This document shows, one piece after another, positions 45,240-52,486 of a DNA stretch of 64,000 nt. Source of the DNA: Rhizobium rhizogenes (GTDB lineage Bacteria > Pseudomonadota > Alphaproteobacteria > Rhizobiales > Rhizobiaceae); assembly GCF_002005205.3 (NCBI RefSeq), contig NZ_CP019701.2:2849001-2913000 (forward strand), read 5' to 3'. Under the pieces are notes generated by a model that searched no databases, was not told the DNA's origin, and saw only the letters and a program-made list of their open reading frames with translations. The position numbers and the translations under genes are program-made. Positions within the stretch are counted from its first letter, which is position 1. Each line of letters begins with the position of its first letter.

Positions 45240-46042
45240 TGTGATGCTCCCTGATTGCCCTTGACGATCGAACCGGATTTGATCACCTGAATTTCCGGTT
45301 GGCCGGAGCCGCCGTTGAGAAGATAGCCCGCCGAAAGCGTGTCGTTTTCCTGTGCATCGGCGATCGAGCGAAGGGCGAGAGTGAGGCGATCCGCCATCTG
45401 CTGCGCCACCGTTATGATCTTCGCCTGCTCAGGTGTCAGTTCCAGTGTGGCCGTTGCGCCCACGACGGCGGAAATCCCGTCTTCGCCTTCCTTGATCTGC
45501 TGGTCGATCGCGAGAACCCGGACATTGTTCAAAACATTCTCGGTCAGGAAGTTTCCGTTCTCACCCTTGCGAACCATGATGACGTCGACACGGTCATTGG
45601 GCAGTACGAAACCGCCCGCGCCGGTTGAAACGGAAATTTCCGTGGCGACGGCGCGTTTTCCGGCCGGCAGAAGCGATGACATGATGCGGGTGCTGGAATC
45701 GACGACTTTTTCCGGCCGCACCGGTTCCCCCTCGAACAGGGGCAACCGCACGACGGCGCCGGTTAGTTCGGTGATTGCGTTGGGGTTTTTGGCTTCGGTT
45801 ATGAAGCTGTCGACGACATTGCCCTGCGGCCAGGGTGTCCAGCGCACCGAGCTGTCATTCAGACGGCTGCCGACGGGCAAATTGACCGAGGAAACGAGAA
45901 CGTTGACCGTCGGCTCTTTCTGGATGATCGTTTCCGCCTTTTCGATAACCTGCTTTGCGCCGGAAATCCGCATGGCGACAAGACCGGCAAGGCCGGCTGC
46001 AACCAGGGCAACGGAGAGAATGACGATACGCGACGGTTTCAT
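45236..46042 (-). CDS. cpaB: CpaB/RcpC periplasmic pilus assembly protein (SAF domain)
   Basis: The 268-residue protein has one N-terminal membrane helix (RIVILSVALVAAGLAGLVAM), then a SAF-type domain (about 45-115, VLVSSVNLPVGSRLNDSSVR), followed by the RcpC domain. It is anchored in the inner membrane, probably stabilises the secretin, and its end overlaps the cpaC start. The 125-nt upstream gap is AT-rich and carries two CtrA-like half sites, so the cpaB-tadC part of the cluster may have its own promoter. Confidence 0.93.
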   Translation of the reverse strand: MKPSRIVILSVALVAAGLAGLVAMRISGAKQVIEKAETIIQKEPTVNVLVSSVNLPVGSRLNDSSVRWTPWPQGNVVDSFITEAKNPNAITELTGAVVRLPLFEGEPVRPEKVVDSSTRIMSSLLPAGKRAVATEISVSTGAGGFVLPNDRVDVIMVRKGENGNFLTENVLNNVRVLAIDQQIKEGEDGISAVVGATATLELTPEQAKIITVAQQMADRLTLALRSIADAQENDTLSAGYLLNGGSGQPEIQVIKSGSIVKGNQGASQ

Positions 46043-46103
46043 GCTCGATCCTTGAGGGAATCAGATTCTTCTCCCGTCAGGATGGCGCGTGATTGGTATA
46101 ATT

Positions 46104-46135
46104 ATGGTTAATATTATGCTTGGATTTGTGGTTAA
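46104..46135 (-). promoter_or_regulatory. Two CtrA-like half sites upstream of cpaB
   Basis: Read on the minus strand, TTAACCAC (46135-46128) and TTAACCAT (46111-46104) are 24 bp apart. TTAACCAT is one of the known CtrA binding forms. They lie 62-93 nt before the cpaB start in a strongly AT-rich stretch. CtrA control of pilus genes is known in Caulobacter. Confidence 0.4.
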
Positions 46136-46167
46136 CGGGACTTTAATCCGTCAGCGCCGTGACTTGT

Positions 46168-46680
46168 TCAGGAAAGACTGGCGATGGCGGCTTTTACAAG
46201 CGGCGCGTCACCATAAGTCAAAAGGCCAGCAACGGCGATGCCGATGCCATAGGGGATTTTTTTTGCTACCAGCAGGGAATCCGGAATAGGAATGCCAGCT
46301 GCCATGATTTCCTGCGATCGCGACCGCAAAAGCAGGATGCCGATTGTCAACACGCCGCCGAGGAATGTCACTGCGAGCAGAAACTCCACAAGCGATATAT
46401 TGAAACCGTACCAGACTGTCGCTGCGGTTAGCAACTTTGCGTCTCCGCCGCCCATTGCATTGGCCGCAAAAAGTGCAAAACAGACTAAAAATACCGCAGT
46501 GGCTGCAGCAATGCTCATCGCGAAAGTCTGCCAATCCATGCCCGTCAATGGTGCTACCACTACGAAGGAAAGCAGCAATATAAGGGGTATTCTGTTGGGT
46601 ATGGTCATGCTGAATAGATCATTCAGTGCAGCAAAAGCGACGCACAAAGGCAAAGTCAGAAAAATTGCTGCTACAACCAT
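46168..46680 (-). CDS. cpaA: Prepilin peptidase CpaA/TadV
   Basis: A 170-residue A24-family aspartic peptidase with about five to six helices. The two active-site Asp regions are AALNDLFSMTIPNR (first) and NAMGGGDAKLLTA (the GxGD-type motif). It lacks the N-terminal methylase domain of PilD, as is usual for TadV. ATG 46680 matches the family start. It processes the Flp pilin made from pilA just upstream. The 116-nt pilA-cpaA gap holds a strong hairpin that may lower cpaA expression relative to pilin. Confidence 0.93.
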   Translation of the reverse strand: MVVAAIFLTLPLCVAFAALNDLFSMTIPNRIPLILLLSFVVVAPLTGMDWQTFAMSIAAATAVFLVCFALFAANAMGGGDAKLLTAATVWYGFNISLVEFLLAVTFLGGVLTIGILLLRSRSQEIMAAGIPIPDSLLVAKKIPYGIGIAVAGLLTYGDAPLVKAAIASLS

Positions 46681-46750
46681 CGGATCAATTCCACAAAGGA
46701 GTTTCCTACATGGGTGGCAACCAATGTAAGGAGGATGCCAAAAATATTGA

Positions 46751-46779
46751 GATGGCCACCCGCTTAAGGGGTGGCCATC
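46751..46779 (-). terminator. Hairpin between pilA and cpaA (attenuator or terminator)
   Basis: GATGGCCACCC and its complement GGGTGGCCATC form an 11-bp stem with a 7-nt loop, 18 nt after the pilA stop. On the minus strand it is followed by TCAATATTTTTGG, a moderate T-rich tail. It probably ends most pilA transcripts, or protects the abundant pilin mRNA. Confidence 0.7.
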
Positions 46780-46796
46780 CAAGGACGTCGCAGCTA

Positions 46797-46985
46797 TCAA
46801 CCCGTTGTTTTGGCTGTAGCATCCGTCATTTCGCTACCGATGTTTTCGAAGAGGAGCTTGATTTGGGAGCCGATGGTCGTAGCGCCGCCAACGATAGCAA
46901 CGGAAATAAGCGCGGCGATCAGGCCGTATTCAATTGCCGTGGCGCCGGATTCGTCCTTGAGGAAACGAGCGAAAATCTTGGTCAT
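46797..46985 (-). CDS. pilA: Flp-family type IVb pilin
   Basis: A 62-residue prepilin. The class III leader (MTKIFARFLKDESG) ends in Gly14 before ATAIEYGLIAALISVAIVGG, the hydrophobic Flp helix, with Glu at mature position 5 followed by Tyr. Cleavage by CpaA after Gly14 leaves a 48-residue pilin. A good AGGAG lies 7 nt before ATG 46985. It is the first gene on the minus strand of the locus and the major structural subunit of the pilus. Confidence 0.97.
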   Translation of the reverse strand: MTKIFARFLKDESGATAIEYGLIAALISVAIVGGATTIGSQIKLLFENIGSEMTDATAKTTG

Positions 46986-47398
46986 GAGTATCTCCTAACT
47001 CTTGTTTGGTTCAGCACGCCGACAACTGTTCTCCGTTGTTCGGTTGCGTTCAAACTACCGCCGAGCAATTTCCAAGCGCTTAAAAAAAAGGATTAATCCA
47101 AAGTAAACGGCATGTTGAGTTTGTCTTGGTAAACAAAGATAAAAAGTATTGCCTGTATTTTTATATTTGCTGGAAAACGAATATATTTCGCTGCAAGGTG
47201 TTTTCCGTTTTGAGAAGAGCGCTCTCTAGATGAGACATATATGTTCATTTTTGGTGCGGGTTTGCGGGAGTGGGAGATGACTTGAGGTGCGCTTGGTTAC
47301 CGTTGTAATCGTGCATTTTCGCCATTTAACGCTTCATTCACTAAAACCGAGCATTCTTGGACACAGTGAAGTGCGGGTAATGAACAAGGGCCAAACGC
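46986..47398. other. 413-nt AT-rich divergent promoter region between pilA and the N-domain gene
   Basis: No protein gene is supportable here. The stretch is much richer in A and T than its surroundings. It holds a leader dyad near pilA (CGACAAC at 47020 and GTTGTTCG at 47035), the palindromes GGATTAATCC (47090-47099), AGAGCGCTCT (47216-47225) and ACATATATGT (47234-47243), and an A-run at 47082-47089. A promoter for pilA and one for the plus-strand gene must lie here. I cannot place their -35 and -10 boxes with confidence. Confidence 0.5.
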
Positions 47399-47809
47399 GT
47401 GTCATCCGGAAAACTGGCGAAATTTGTGGTGGGCTTGTGCGTCATTATGGGAGGCTCGTCGCATTCTGTTTTCGCTCAGGAAGACATATTGCGTGTTTCT
47501 ATGAACCATGCCCGCGTTCTCCGTCTCGATCGTCCCGTAAGCAAGGTTATCGTCGGTAATTCGAAAGTTGCCGATGCCACCGTCGCGGATGCCACGACGA
47601 TTGTCCTGACCGGCCGCAGTTTCGGAACGACAAACCTCGTGCTTCTCGATTCTGATGGCAATCCGATCGTCGATGAACGCATTCTCGTCTCCATCGATGA
47701 AGGCAATACGGTTCGCGTCTTCCGTCAGACGGAACGAACCGTGCTTTCCTGCACGCCGAATTGCGAACAGCATTCGCAAAACAGTGGCGACAAAGACTCT
47801 CAGCCTTAA
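47399..47809 (+). CDS. Free-standing pilus-assembly N-domain protein (CpaC N-domain-like)
   Basis: A 136-residue exported protein: a signal peptide (KFVVGLCVIMGGSSHSVFAQ) then one pilus-assembly N-terminal domain, with LRVSMNHARVLRLDRPVSKV and RSFGTTNLVLLDSDGNPI. This is the same fold as the N-domain of CpaC, but with no secretin domain. It starts at GTG 47399 with AAGGG upstream and diverges from pilA. It may regulate or cap the secretin, or bind pilin in the periplasm; its role is inferred from domain and position. The C-terminal 25 residues are polar with two cysteines (LSCTPNCEQ). Confidence 0.8.
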   Translation: MSSGKLAKFVVGLCVIMGGSSHSVFAQEDILRVSMNHARVLRLDRPVSKVIVGNSKVADATVADATTIVLTGRSFGTTNLVLLDSDGNPIVDERILVSIDEGNTVRVFRQTERTVLSCTPNCEQHSQNSGDKDSQP

Positions 47810-47952
47810 CCCCGGCGAGGCCGAGCCGGGCCGTCGAATGGATTGATTCCGCTCAAAGAAGCCGCCCGTATTTTGCTGGCGTGACAAATATCGCGCTCAT
47901 GCAGGCGCTGACCATTTTTGGTGAGAGACGAAGCCGAATATTTTGGCAGACC

Positions 47953-48011
47953 GAAAAAACACAACATGCTCTCCGGCGTTCTGCCGGAGGCCTGCATGTT
48001 GCTGTTTTTTC
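47953..48011. terminator. Two-way terminator between the N-domain gene and tRNA-Leu
   Basis: CAACATGC (47962-47969) and GCATGTTG (47994-48001) form an outer stem, with an inner CTCCGGC/GCCGGAG stem. Six T follow on the plus strand and six T on the minus strand. It can end transcripts from both sides. Confidence 0.9.
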
Positions 48012-48048
48012 GTCTAAGTCATTGATCTGGCTAGGATCAAAAAAGGAA

Positions 48049-48135
48049 TGGTGCCCAGAAGAGGACTCGAACCTCCACACCCTTGCGAGTACCAGCACCT
48101 GAAGCTGGCGCGTCTACCAATTCCGCCATCTGGGC
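48049..48135 (-). tRNA. tRNA-Leu (CAG anticodon)
   Basis: Read on the minus strand the 87-nt gene begins GCCCAGATGGCGGAATTGGT and ends with encoded CCA. The acceptor arms GCCCAGA/TCTGGGC pair. The anticodon stem CCAGC/GCTGG holds the loop TTCAGGT with anticodon CAG, the long variable arm typical of leucine tRNAs is present, and the T-loop reads GGTTCGAGTCC. Confidence 0.97.
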
Positions 48136-48145
48136 GACGGAGAGC

Positions 48146-48174
48146 GATGTACGAGGGCAGCCGCCCGGTGTCAA
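48146..48174 (-). promoter_or_regulatory. Promoter of tRNA-Leu
   Basis: On the minus strand TTGACA (48174-48169), a 17-nt spacer and TACATC (48151-48146) form a sigma-70-type promoter. The predicted start is about 4 nt before the tRNA 5' end. Confidence 0.65.
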
Positions 48175-48254
48175 CAGACTTTTTGAACTTTTATGACGAT
48201 CATTGATTTTAAAGGGAAAAAACTTGCCGGATGTTGTTGAAACATGTCGCCGGG

Positions 48255-48560
48255 TCAGGTGTCGAGCCCTTCATGCCTCGTTCTGTCGACGTGACCGAGG
48301 TCGCGTTCGGGGTCGATGATATCGCGGATTCTCTGTTTGAGTTCTTTTGGGCCGGGAAAACCGCCATCGCGCTTGCGTTCCCATATGATGGTTCCGTCCA
48401 ATGTGATCTCGAACAGGCCGCCGGTTGCGGGGACAAGGCTGACTTCGCCGATGTCAGAGGCGAAGGTTTGCAGGATTTCCTGTGCCATCCAGCCCGCGCG
48501 AAGCAGCCAGTTGCATTGTGTGCAGTAGCGAATGGTTATGTGCGGCTTGGTTCCGGTCAC
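48255..48560 (-). CDS. SelT/SelW/SelH (Rdx)-family thioredoxin-fold protein
   Basis: A 101-residue protein with ITIRYCTQCNWLLRAGWMAQE at the N-terminus, the Rdx-type CxxC redox motif, and GGLFEITLDGTIIWERKRDGGFPGP in the middle, which is diagnostic of the family. Here the selenocysteine position of eukaryotic SelW is cysteine (C-T-Q-C). The likely role is thiol redox chemistry in the cytoplasm. I chose GTG 48560 because AAGGAG sits 8 nt upstream; a GTG two codons earlier is spaced too closely. Confidence 0.88.
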   Translation of the reverse strand: MTGTKPHITIRYCTQCNWLLRAGWMAQEILQTFASDIGEVSLVPATGGLFEITLDGTIIWERKRDGGFPGPKELKQRIRDIIDPERDLGHVDRTRHEGLDT

Positions 48561-48693
48561 GATCACATCTCCTTCAGGGCCCGGTCACGATAATGTCAAC
48601 TATAATACTCATGTTTTTACCCGGCGCGTGCTTGTTCTTACCATGGGGCTTTGCGAACAGATAAGCCATCGAAGGCTGAAACGTGGAGATCCT

Positions 48694-49143
48694 ATGGCCC
48701 AGTTCGACAATAACCGTCAGCGTCTTTTCGTTCCCGCTGTCGCACCGCTTTATAATGCCACGCATGATCTGGTGGAGACCATTTTGCGCGTCGCTGCGGG
48801 TCTCCTCCTCGTCACCCATGGTTTCGGCAAGATAGTCAATCCGTTCGGGGCTGTCGGCATGGTCGAAAATCTGGGCTTTTATCCCGGTGTCTTCTGGTCG
48901 CCGCTCCTGGCTGCTACTGAGTTTTTCGGTGGTATTCTGGTGGCGATCGGCCTCTTCACGCGGCCGGCATCCTTTGCCGCCATGATCGTGCTTCTCGTAA
49001 CGGTGTATGTTCACGGCATACTGAGAGCGGAAGGGCTGGTCGGCGCCGAGAAGTCGATCCTCTGGGCCGCTATCTTCCTGTTCTTCGCGGTTCGTGGTGG
49101 CAACCGGCATTCCGTCGACGCAAAACTGTCGCGGGAATTCTGA
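48694..49143 (+). CDS. DoxX-family membrane protein
   Basis: A 149-residue protein with four helices: LVETILRVAAGLLLVTHGFG, then LLAATEFFGGILVAIGLFTR and two more, ending IFLFFAVRGGNRHSVDAKL. The DoxX pattern GxxL/H-G-F-x-K is present (HGFGKI). Such proteins are linked to oxidative stress or quinone chemistry, but the function is uncertain. ATG 48694 follows GGAGA. It is divergent from the SelW-like redox gene, 133 nt away. Confidence 0.87.
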   Translation: MAQFDNNRQRLFVPAVAPLYNATHDLVETILRVAAGLLLVTHGFGKIVNPFGAVGMVENLGFYPGVFWSPLLAATEFFGGILVAIGLFTRPASFAAMIVLLVTVYVHGILRAEGLVGAEKSILWAAIFLFFAVRGGNRHSVDAKLSREF

Positions 49144-49276
49144 AATCCGCCGGCGGGGCGTGTCGAATATCGCCCCGCCGCCGTTCAGGTCTCTTGAAAA
49201 TCCGTTTTTCTCATGGTGAAGCTTGGATTTGACGGCGGATGCGTCGTTTGAATTTCCCTCATCATCGAGAGGCCGT

Positions 49277-49975
49277 ATGCGCGTTGCAATTATCGAAAAC
49301 ATGGCGGGTACACCCCATGGACAGCTCGGCATCGCGCTGAAAGAGGCAGCAGCGGATGTGCATATTATTCGCGCTTATGCGGGCGAGGCTCTTCCCGCCA
49401 ATGCCGGTGCACATGATGCGCTCATTGTTCTTGGGGGCGAGCAGAACGCCCTTGATGACGCGCTTTATCCCTATCTTCCACAGCTTGCGCTTTTGATGAA
49501 GGCCTTTGGTGACGCCGATAAGGCGGTAATGGGTGTCTGCCTCGGCAGCCAGCTGCTGGCGCGCGCCTATGGCGGAGAGAATATTCTTGCCGGCCCGCCG
49601 GAATTCGGCTGGCAGGATGTGTCGCTGACGGAAGAAGGGATGTCGGATCCATTATTGTTCGGGCTGGACAGGATATTCCCGATTTTTCAGTGGCACCGCG
49701 ATACATTTACGCTTCCGCCCGGGGCAACGTGGCTTGCGACCAATGGCGCGACACGCAATCAGGCCTTTCGTCTCGGCCGGGCGGTTTATGGCACCCAGTT
49801 CCATTTCGAGGCGTCCACGACGGTGGTTGACGGCTGGTGTGAGGCATTTCCGGCTTCGGTGGAAAAAATGGCGCCCGGCTGGCTGGAGAAATACGGTGAT
49901 CACCGGGGTATGCGTGCGCAGAAGGCCGATGCAACCGGGTTGGAAATTGCCCGCGCCTGGGTGCGGCTCGTTTAA
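49277..49975 (+). CDS. Class I glutamine amidotransferase-like protein
   Basis: The 232-residue protein starts MRVAIIENMAGTPHGQLG and has the GATase1 nucleophile elbow GVCLGSQLLARAYGG (Cys at about residue 85), with a later GTQFHFEAS histidine and glutamate. This is the GuaA-like domain found as a stand-alone protein, probably hydrolysing glutamine or gamma-glutamyl compounds. ATG 49277 follows GAGAGG. The partner and substrate are unknown; it may act with the puu genes on gamma-glutamyl-GABA, but they are far apart. Confidence 0.85.
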   Translation: MRVAIIENMAGTPHGQLGIALKEAAADVHIIRAYAGEALPANAGAHDALIVLGGEQNALDDALYPYLPQLALLMKAFGDADKAVMGVCLGSQLLARAYGGENILAGPPEFGWQDVSLTEEGMSDPLLFGLDRIFPIFQWHRDTFTLPPGATWLATNGATRNQAFRLGRAVYGTQFHFEASTTVVDGWCEAFPASVEKMAPGWLEKYGDHRGMRAQKADATGLEIARAWVRLV

Positions 49976-50060
49976 ACGCACGAGATTTCCTTTGTGAATG
50001 AAGCTGAGGCGTATGAAGGTTGCGGCTGGGCTGAATATCGCGCGAAGGAGGCGCAGAAAC

Positions 50061-50249
50061 ATGTATAAATTTGAGATTTATCAGGACAGGGCCGGGGAAT
50101 ATCGCTTTCGCTTCAAGGCTTCCAACGGCGAAACGATGTTTTCATCGGAAGGATACAAGGCCAAGGCTTCGGCAGTCCATGCAATCGAATCGATCAAGAA
50201 AAATTCCCCCGGCGCCGATACCGTTGACCTGACCACCATGACGGCCTGA
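50061..50249 (+). CDS. YegP-family (DUF1508) small protein
   Basis: A 62-residue protein, MYKFEIYQDRAGEYRFRFKA, with one YegP repeat (about 50 residues) including SNGETMFSSEGYKAKASAVH and AIESIKKNSPGA. ATG 50061 follows the strong GAAGGAGG; a longer frame upstream is arginine-rich and not conserved. The function of the family is unknown. It lies between the GATase1 gene and the GH25 gene on the same strand. Confidence 0.9.
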   Translation: MYKFEIYQDRAGEYRFRFKASNGETMFSSEGYKAKASAVHAIESIKKNSPGADTVDLTTMTA

Positions 50250-50428
50250 GCACTGCCGCTAACGTGAGAGCTCGAAGCATTTCGCCTGCCAGAAATGAAG
50301 GGCGCATTGGCAGATGTCGGCGTAAAGATAAGATTCAGTCTTTTTTGATAATCTTCCGTTAGCATTTGTGTTTCGAGGTCTCCGGGCGGCGTCAGTGTGC
50401 CCCCGATTTGTTTTGCGTACGGGTTCTC

Positions 50429-51514
50429 ATGCGTTCATCGGCTGTGCCAGCACTTTTCTTCGGTTGCCTTCTGCTTGGCGGCTGCACGTCCAGTTCCGGG
50501 CCGGAAAGCCTGGTGGCCGGCTTGCCGTCGAAGGAAACCACGAGTTCGGTCACGCCTTCCGCGCCGGTGCCGCAGGCAAGTGTCGGTACCCAGCCCATTA
50601 CGGCCCAGCCGCGACAGGAGGTTCTGGCATGGGGCGGGCCGGTGCCGGAAGAACCCAAGGCCTTTTCCGCCGTCACGCCGCGGGCGTCCCTGCCGCAGAA
50701 TGCGCCTGAAATCCGTTTGCCGGTCCCGTCGCAGGCCGGAATGGTGCGCCCGGCCGAACGCCCGGTACAATTGGCCATGGCTGCCGCTCCGGCGGCGGGC
50801 GCTGGCGCTCAGATCCGCTCCCGCGTCTTCCGCTCCAGCTTCAGCGACGCCAAGCCCATCAATTTCGGTCGGGTTCAGCCGCGCCATTTCCAGGTTCATG
50901 GTGTGGATGTTTCCCGCTGGCAGGCGAATATAGATTGGCCTTTGCTGCGCACCCGCGGCGCGAACTTCGCTTTCATCAAGGCGACGGATGGCGGCGATCA
51001 TCTTGACCCGATGTTCCGCGCCAACTGGCAGCGTTCAAAGGAAGCGGGCATCCGCCGCGGCGCTTACCACTTCTTTTACTGGTGCCGCTCCGCCAGCGAA
51101 CAGGCCGACTGGTTCATTCGCAACGTGCCGCGCGATCCCGATGCGCTGCCGCCTGTCATCGACGTGGAATATAACGGCGAGTCGAGCTGCAAGATGCGCC
51201 ATTCCCGCGAACGCGTTCTGGAAAAGATGCGCGTGTTCATGAACAAACTGGAGCGCCACTACGGACAGCGGCCGATCATCTATACGGCGCCCGATTTTTA
51301 TAAGGACAATCTTACCGGCGAGTTCCAGGACTATCCATTCTGGCTGCGCGCCGTCGCCCAGCATCCGTCCGTGGTCTATCCCGGCCGCAAGTGGCTGTTC
51401 TGGCAATATTCCGGCTCGGGCCTGTCGCATGGTGTCGATGGCCGTATCGATCTCAATGTCTTCAACGGCAGCGAGGACGCATGGCATCGCTGGATCGACC
51501 GCCGTTCAAGCTGA
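50429..51514 (+). CDS. GH25-family lysozyme-like lipoprotein
   Basis: A 361-residue protein with a lipoprotein signal (PALFFGCLLLGGC, lipobox Cys about 19). About 130 Pro, Ala and Ser-rich linker residues follow, then a GH25 domain from about residue 145 (VHGVDVSRWQANIDWPLL, FIKATDGGDHLDPMF, VIDVEYNGESS, FWQYSGSG). The catalytic Asp-X-Glu pair is in IDVEYNG. It should hydrolyse peptidoglycan glycan strands from the periplasmic face of a membrane. ATG 50429 is set by the signal; no strong ribosome site is visible. Confidence 0.88.
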   Translation: MRSSAVPALFFGCLLLGGCTSSSGPESLVAGLPSKETTSSVTPSAPVPQASVGTQPITAQPRQEVLAWGGPVPEEPKAFSAVTPRASLPQNAPEIRLPVPSQAGMVRPAERPVQLAMAAAPAAGAGAQIRSRVFRSSFSDAKPINFGRVQPRHFQVHGVDVSRWQANIDWPLLRTRGANFAFIKATDGGDHLDPMFRANWQRSKEAGIRRGAYHFFYWCRSASEQADWFIRNVPRDPDALPPVIDVEYNGESSCKMRHSRERVLEKMRVFMNKLERHYGQRPIIYTAPDFYKDNLTGEFQDYPFWLRAVAQHPSVVYPGRKWLFWQYSGSGLSHGVDGRIDLNVFNGSEDAWHRWIDRRSS

Positions 51515-51527
51515 TCCGGGTCGTGCG

Positions 51528-52403
51528 TCAGCGCGCGAATTTTCTGGCACCCGCAACGCAGAGCACCACCACAAGCGTGACACCGATCATGGCGGGGCTC
51601 ACCTCCTCATGCAGCAGGCTTGCTGCAAGCACCAGCCCGAAGAACGGCTGTAGCAATTGCAGCTGGCCCACGGCGGCAATGCCGCCGAGCGCCAGCCCGC
51701 GATACCAGAAGATGAAGCCGATCAGCATGCTGAACAGCGAGACATAGGCAAGTCCGCCCCAGGCCTGCGGATCGATGCCGGCAAGCGTTTCCGGCCCGGT
51801 GAAAAAGGCAAGCGGCAGCATCACCGGCAGCGAGAGAACGAGCGCCCAGGAGATCACCTGCCAGCCGCCCAGCTTTCGCGACAGGGCTGCGCCCTCCGCA
51901 TAACCCAGCCCGCAGACAATGATCGCGCCCAGCATCAGGAGATCGCCGGCAAGCGAAGCCCCAACTCCGGCTGAAAGCGAGTTCGACAGTGAAAAACCTG
52001 CCACGAGAGCACTGCCCAGACACGAAAACAGCCAGAAGGCGGGGCGGGGACGTTCGCCACCGCGCAACACGGCAAAGATCGCCGTGGCAAGTGGTAGCAA
52101 GCCGACAAAGACAATGGAGTGCGCCGACGTCACGTGACGCAGTGCCAGCGCCGTCAAAAGCGGAAAACCCACCACCACGCCGAGCGAGACGATGAAAAGC
52201 GATGTCATATCGTTCCGTGCCGGGCGTCTTTGCTGGAACAGCAACAGCAGGGCGAGCGCCAGAATGCCGGCAATGCTGGCCCGGGCGACGGTCAGGAACA
52301 CCGGATCGAAATCCGTCACCGCGATACGTGTGGCCGGCAGCGAGCCGCTGAATATCACCACGCCGATAAGACCGTTCAGCCAGCCGCTTGTCGTCTTGTC
52401 CAT
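51528..52403 (-). CDS. EamA-family DMT exporter
   Basis: A 291-residue membrane protein with about ten helices and two EamA domains. The first starts LNGLIGVVIFSGSLPATRIAVT and the second LAGDLLMLGAIIVCGLGYAE. ATG 52403 has AGGAG 6 nt upstream, and an ATG five codons earlier overlaps the ribosome site. It is divergent from a MocR-type regulator whose family commonly controls its neighbour; the exporter may handle an amino acid or vitamin B6-like compound. The substrate is unknown. Confidence 0.85.
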   Translation of the reverse strand: MDKTTSGWLNGLIGVVIFSGSLPATRIAVTDFDPVFLTVARASIAGILALALLLLFQQRRPARNDMTSLFIVSLGVVVGFPLLTALALRHVTSAHSIVFVGLLPLATAIFAVLRGGERPRPAFWLFSCLGSALVAGFSLSNSLSAGVGASLAGDLLMLGAIIVCGLGYAEGAALSRKLGGWQVISWALVLSLPVMLPLAFFTGPETLAGIDPQAWGGLAYVSLFSMLIGFIFWYRGLALGGIAAVGQLQLLQPFFGLVLAASLLHEEVSPAMIGVTLVVVLCVAGARKFAR

Positions 52404-52486
52404 TGTCATCTCCTGCATTTTGCTTGTCTTGATCCGGAACGGCTGGCAGGAACAGCAACAGTCATATACAATTTTGAGAAACTGTT

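Noticed and set aside
47080..47096. CtrA full box (TTAA-N7-TTAA) upstream of pilA
   Set aside because: Two TTAA are present, but the spacing is 9 nt rather than 7, within an A-run.
46986..47100. Sigma-54 promoter upstream of pilA
   Set aside because: No TGGC-N8-TTGC-like element at the required GG/GC spacing could be found.
50250..50345. Second copy of the intergenic palindromic repeat after the yegP-like gene
   Set aside because: It shares only GCATTTCG-like fragments with the 17143-17210 unit; the complementary arm is missing.
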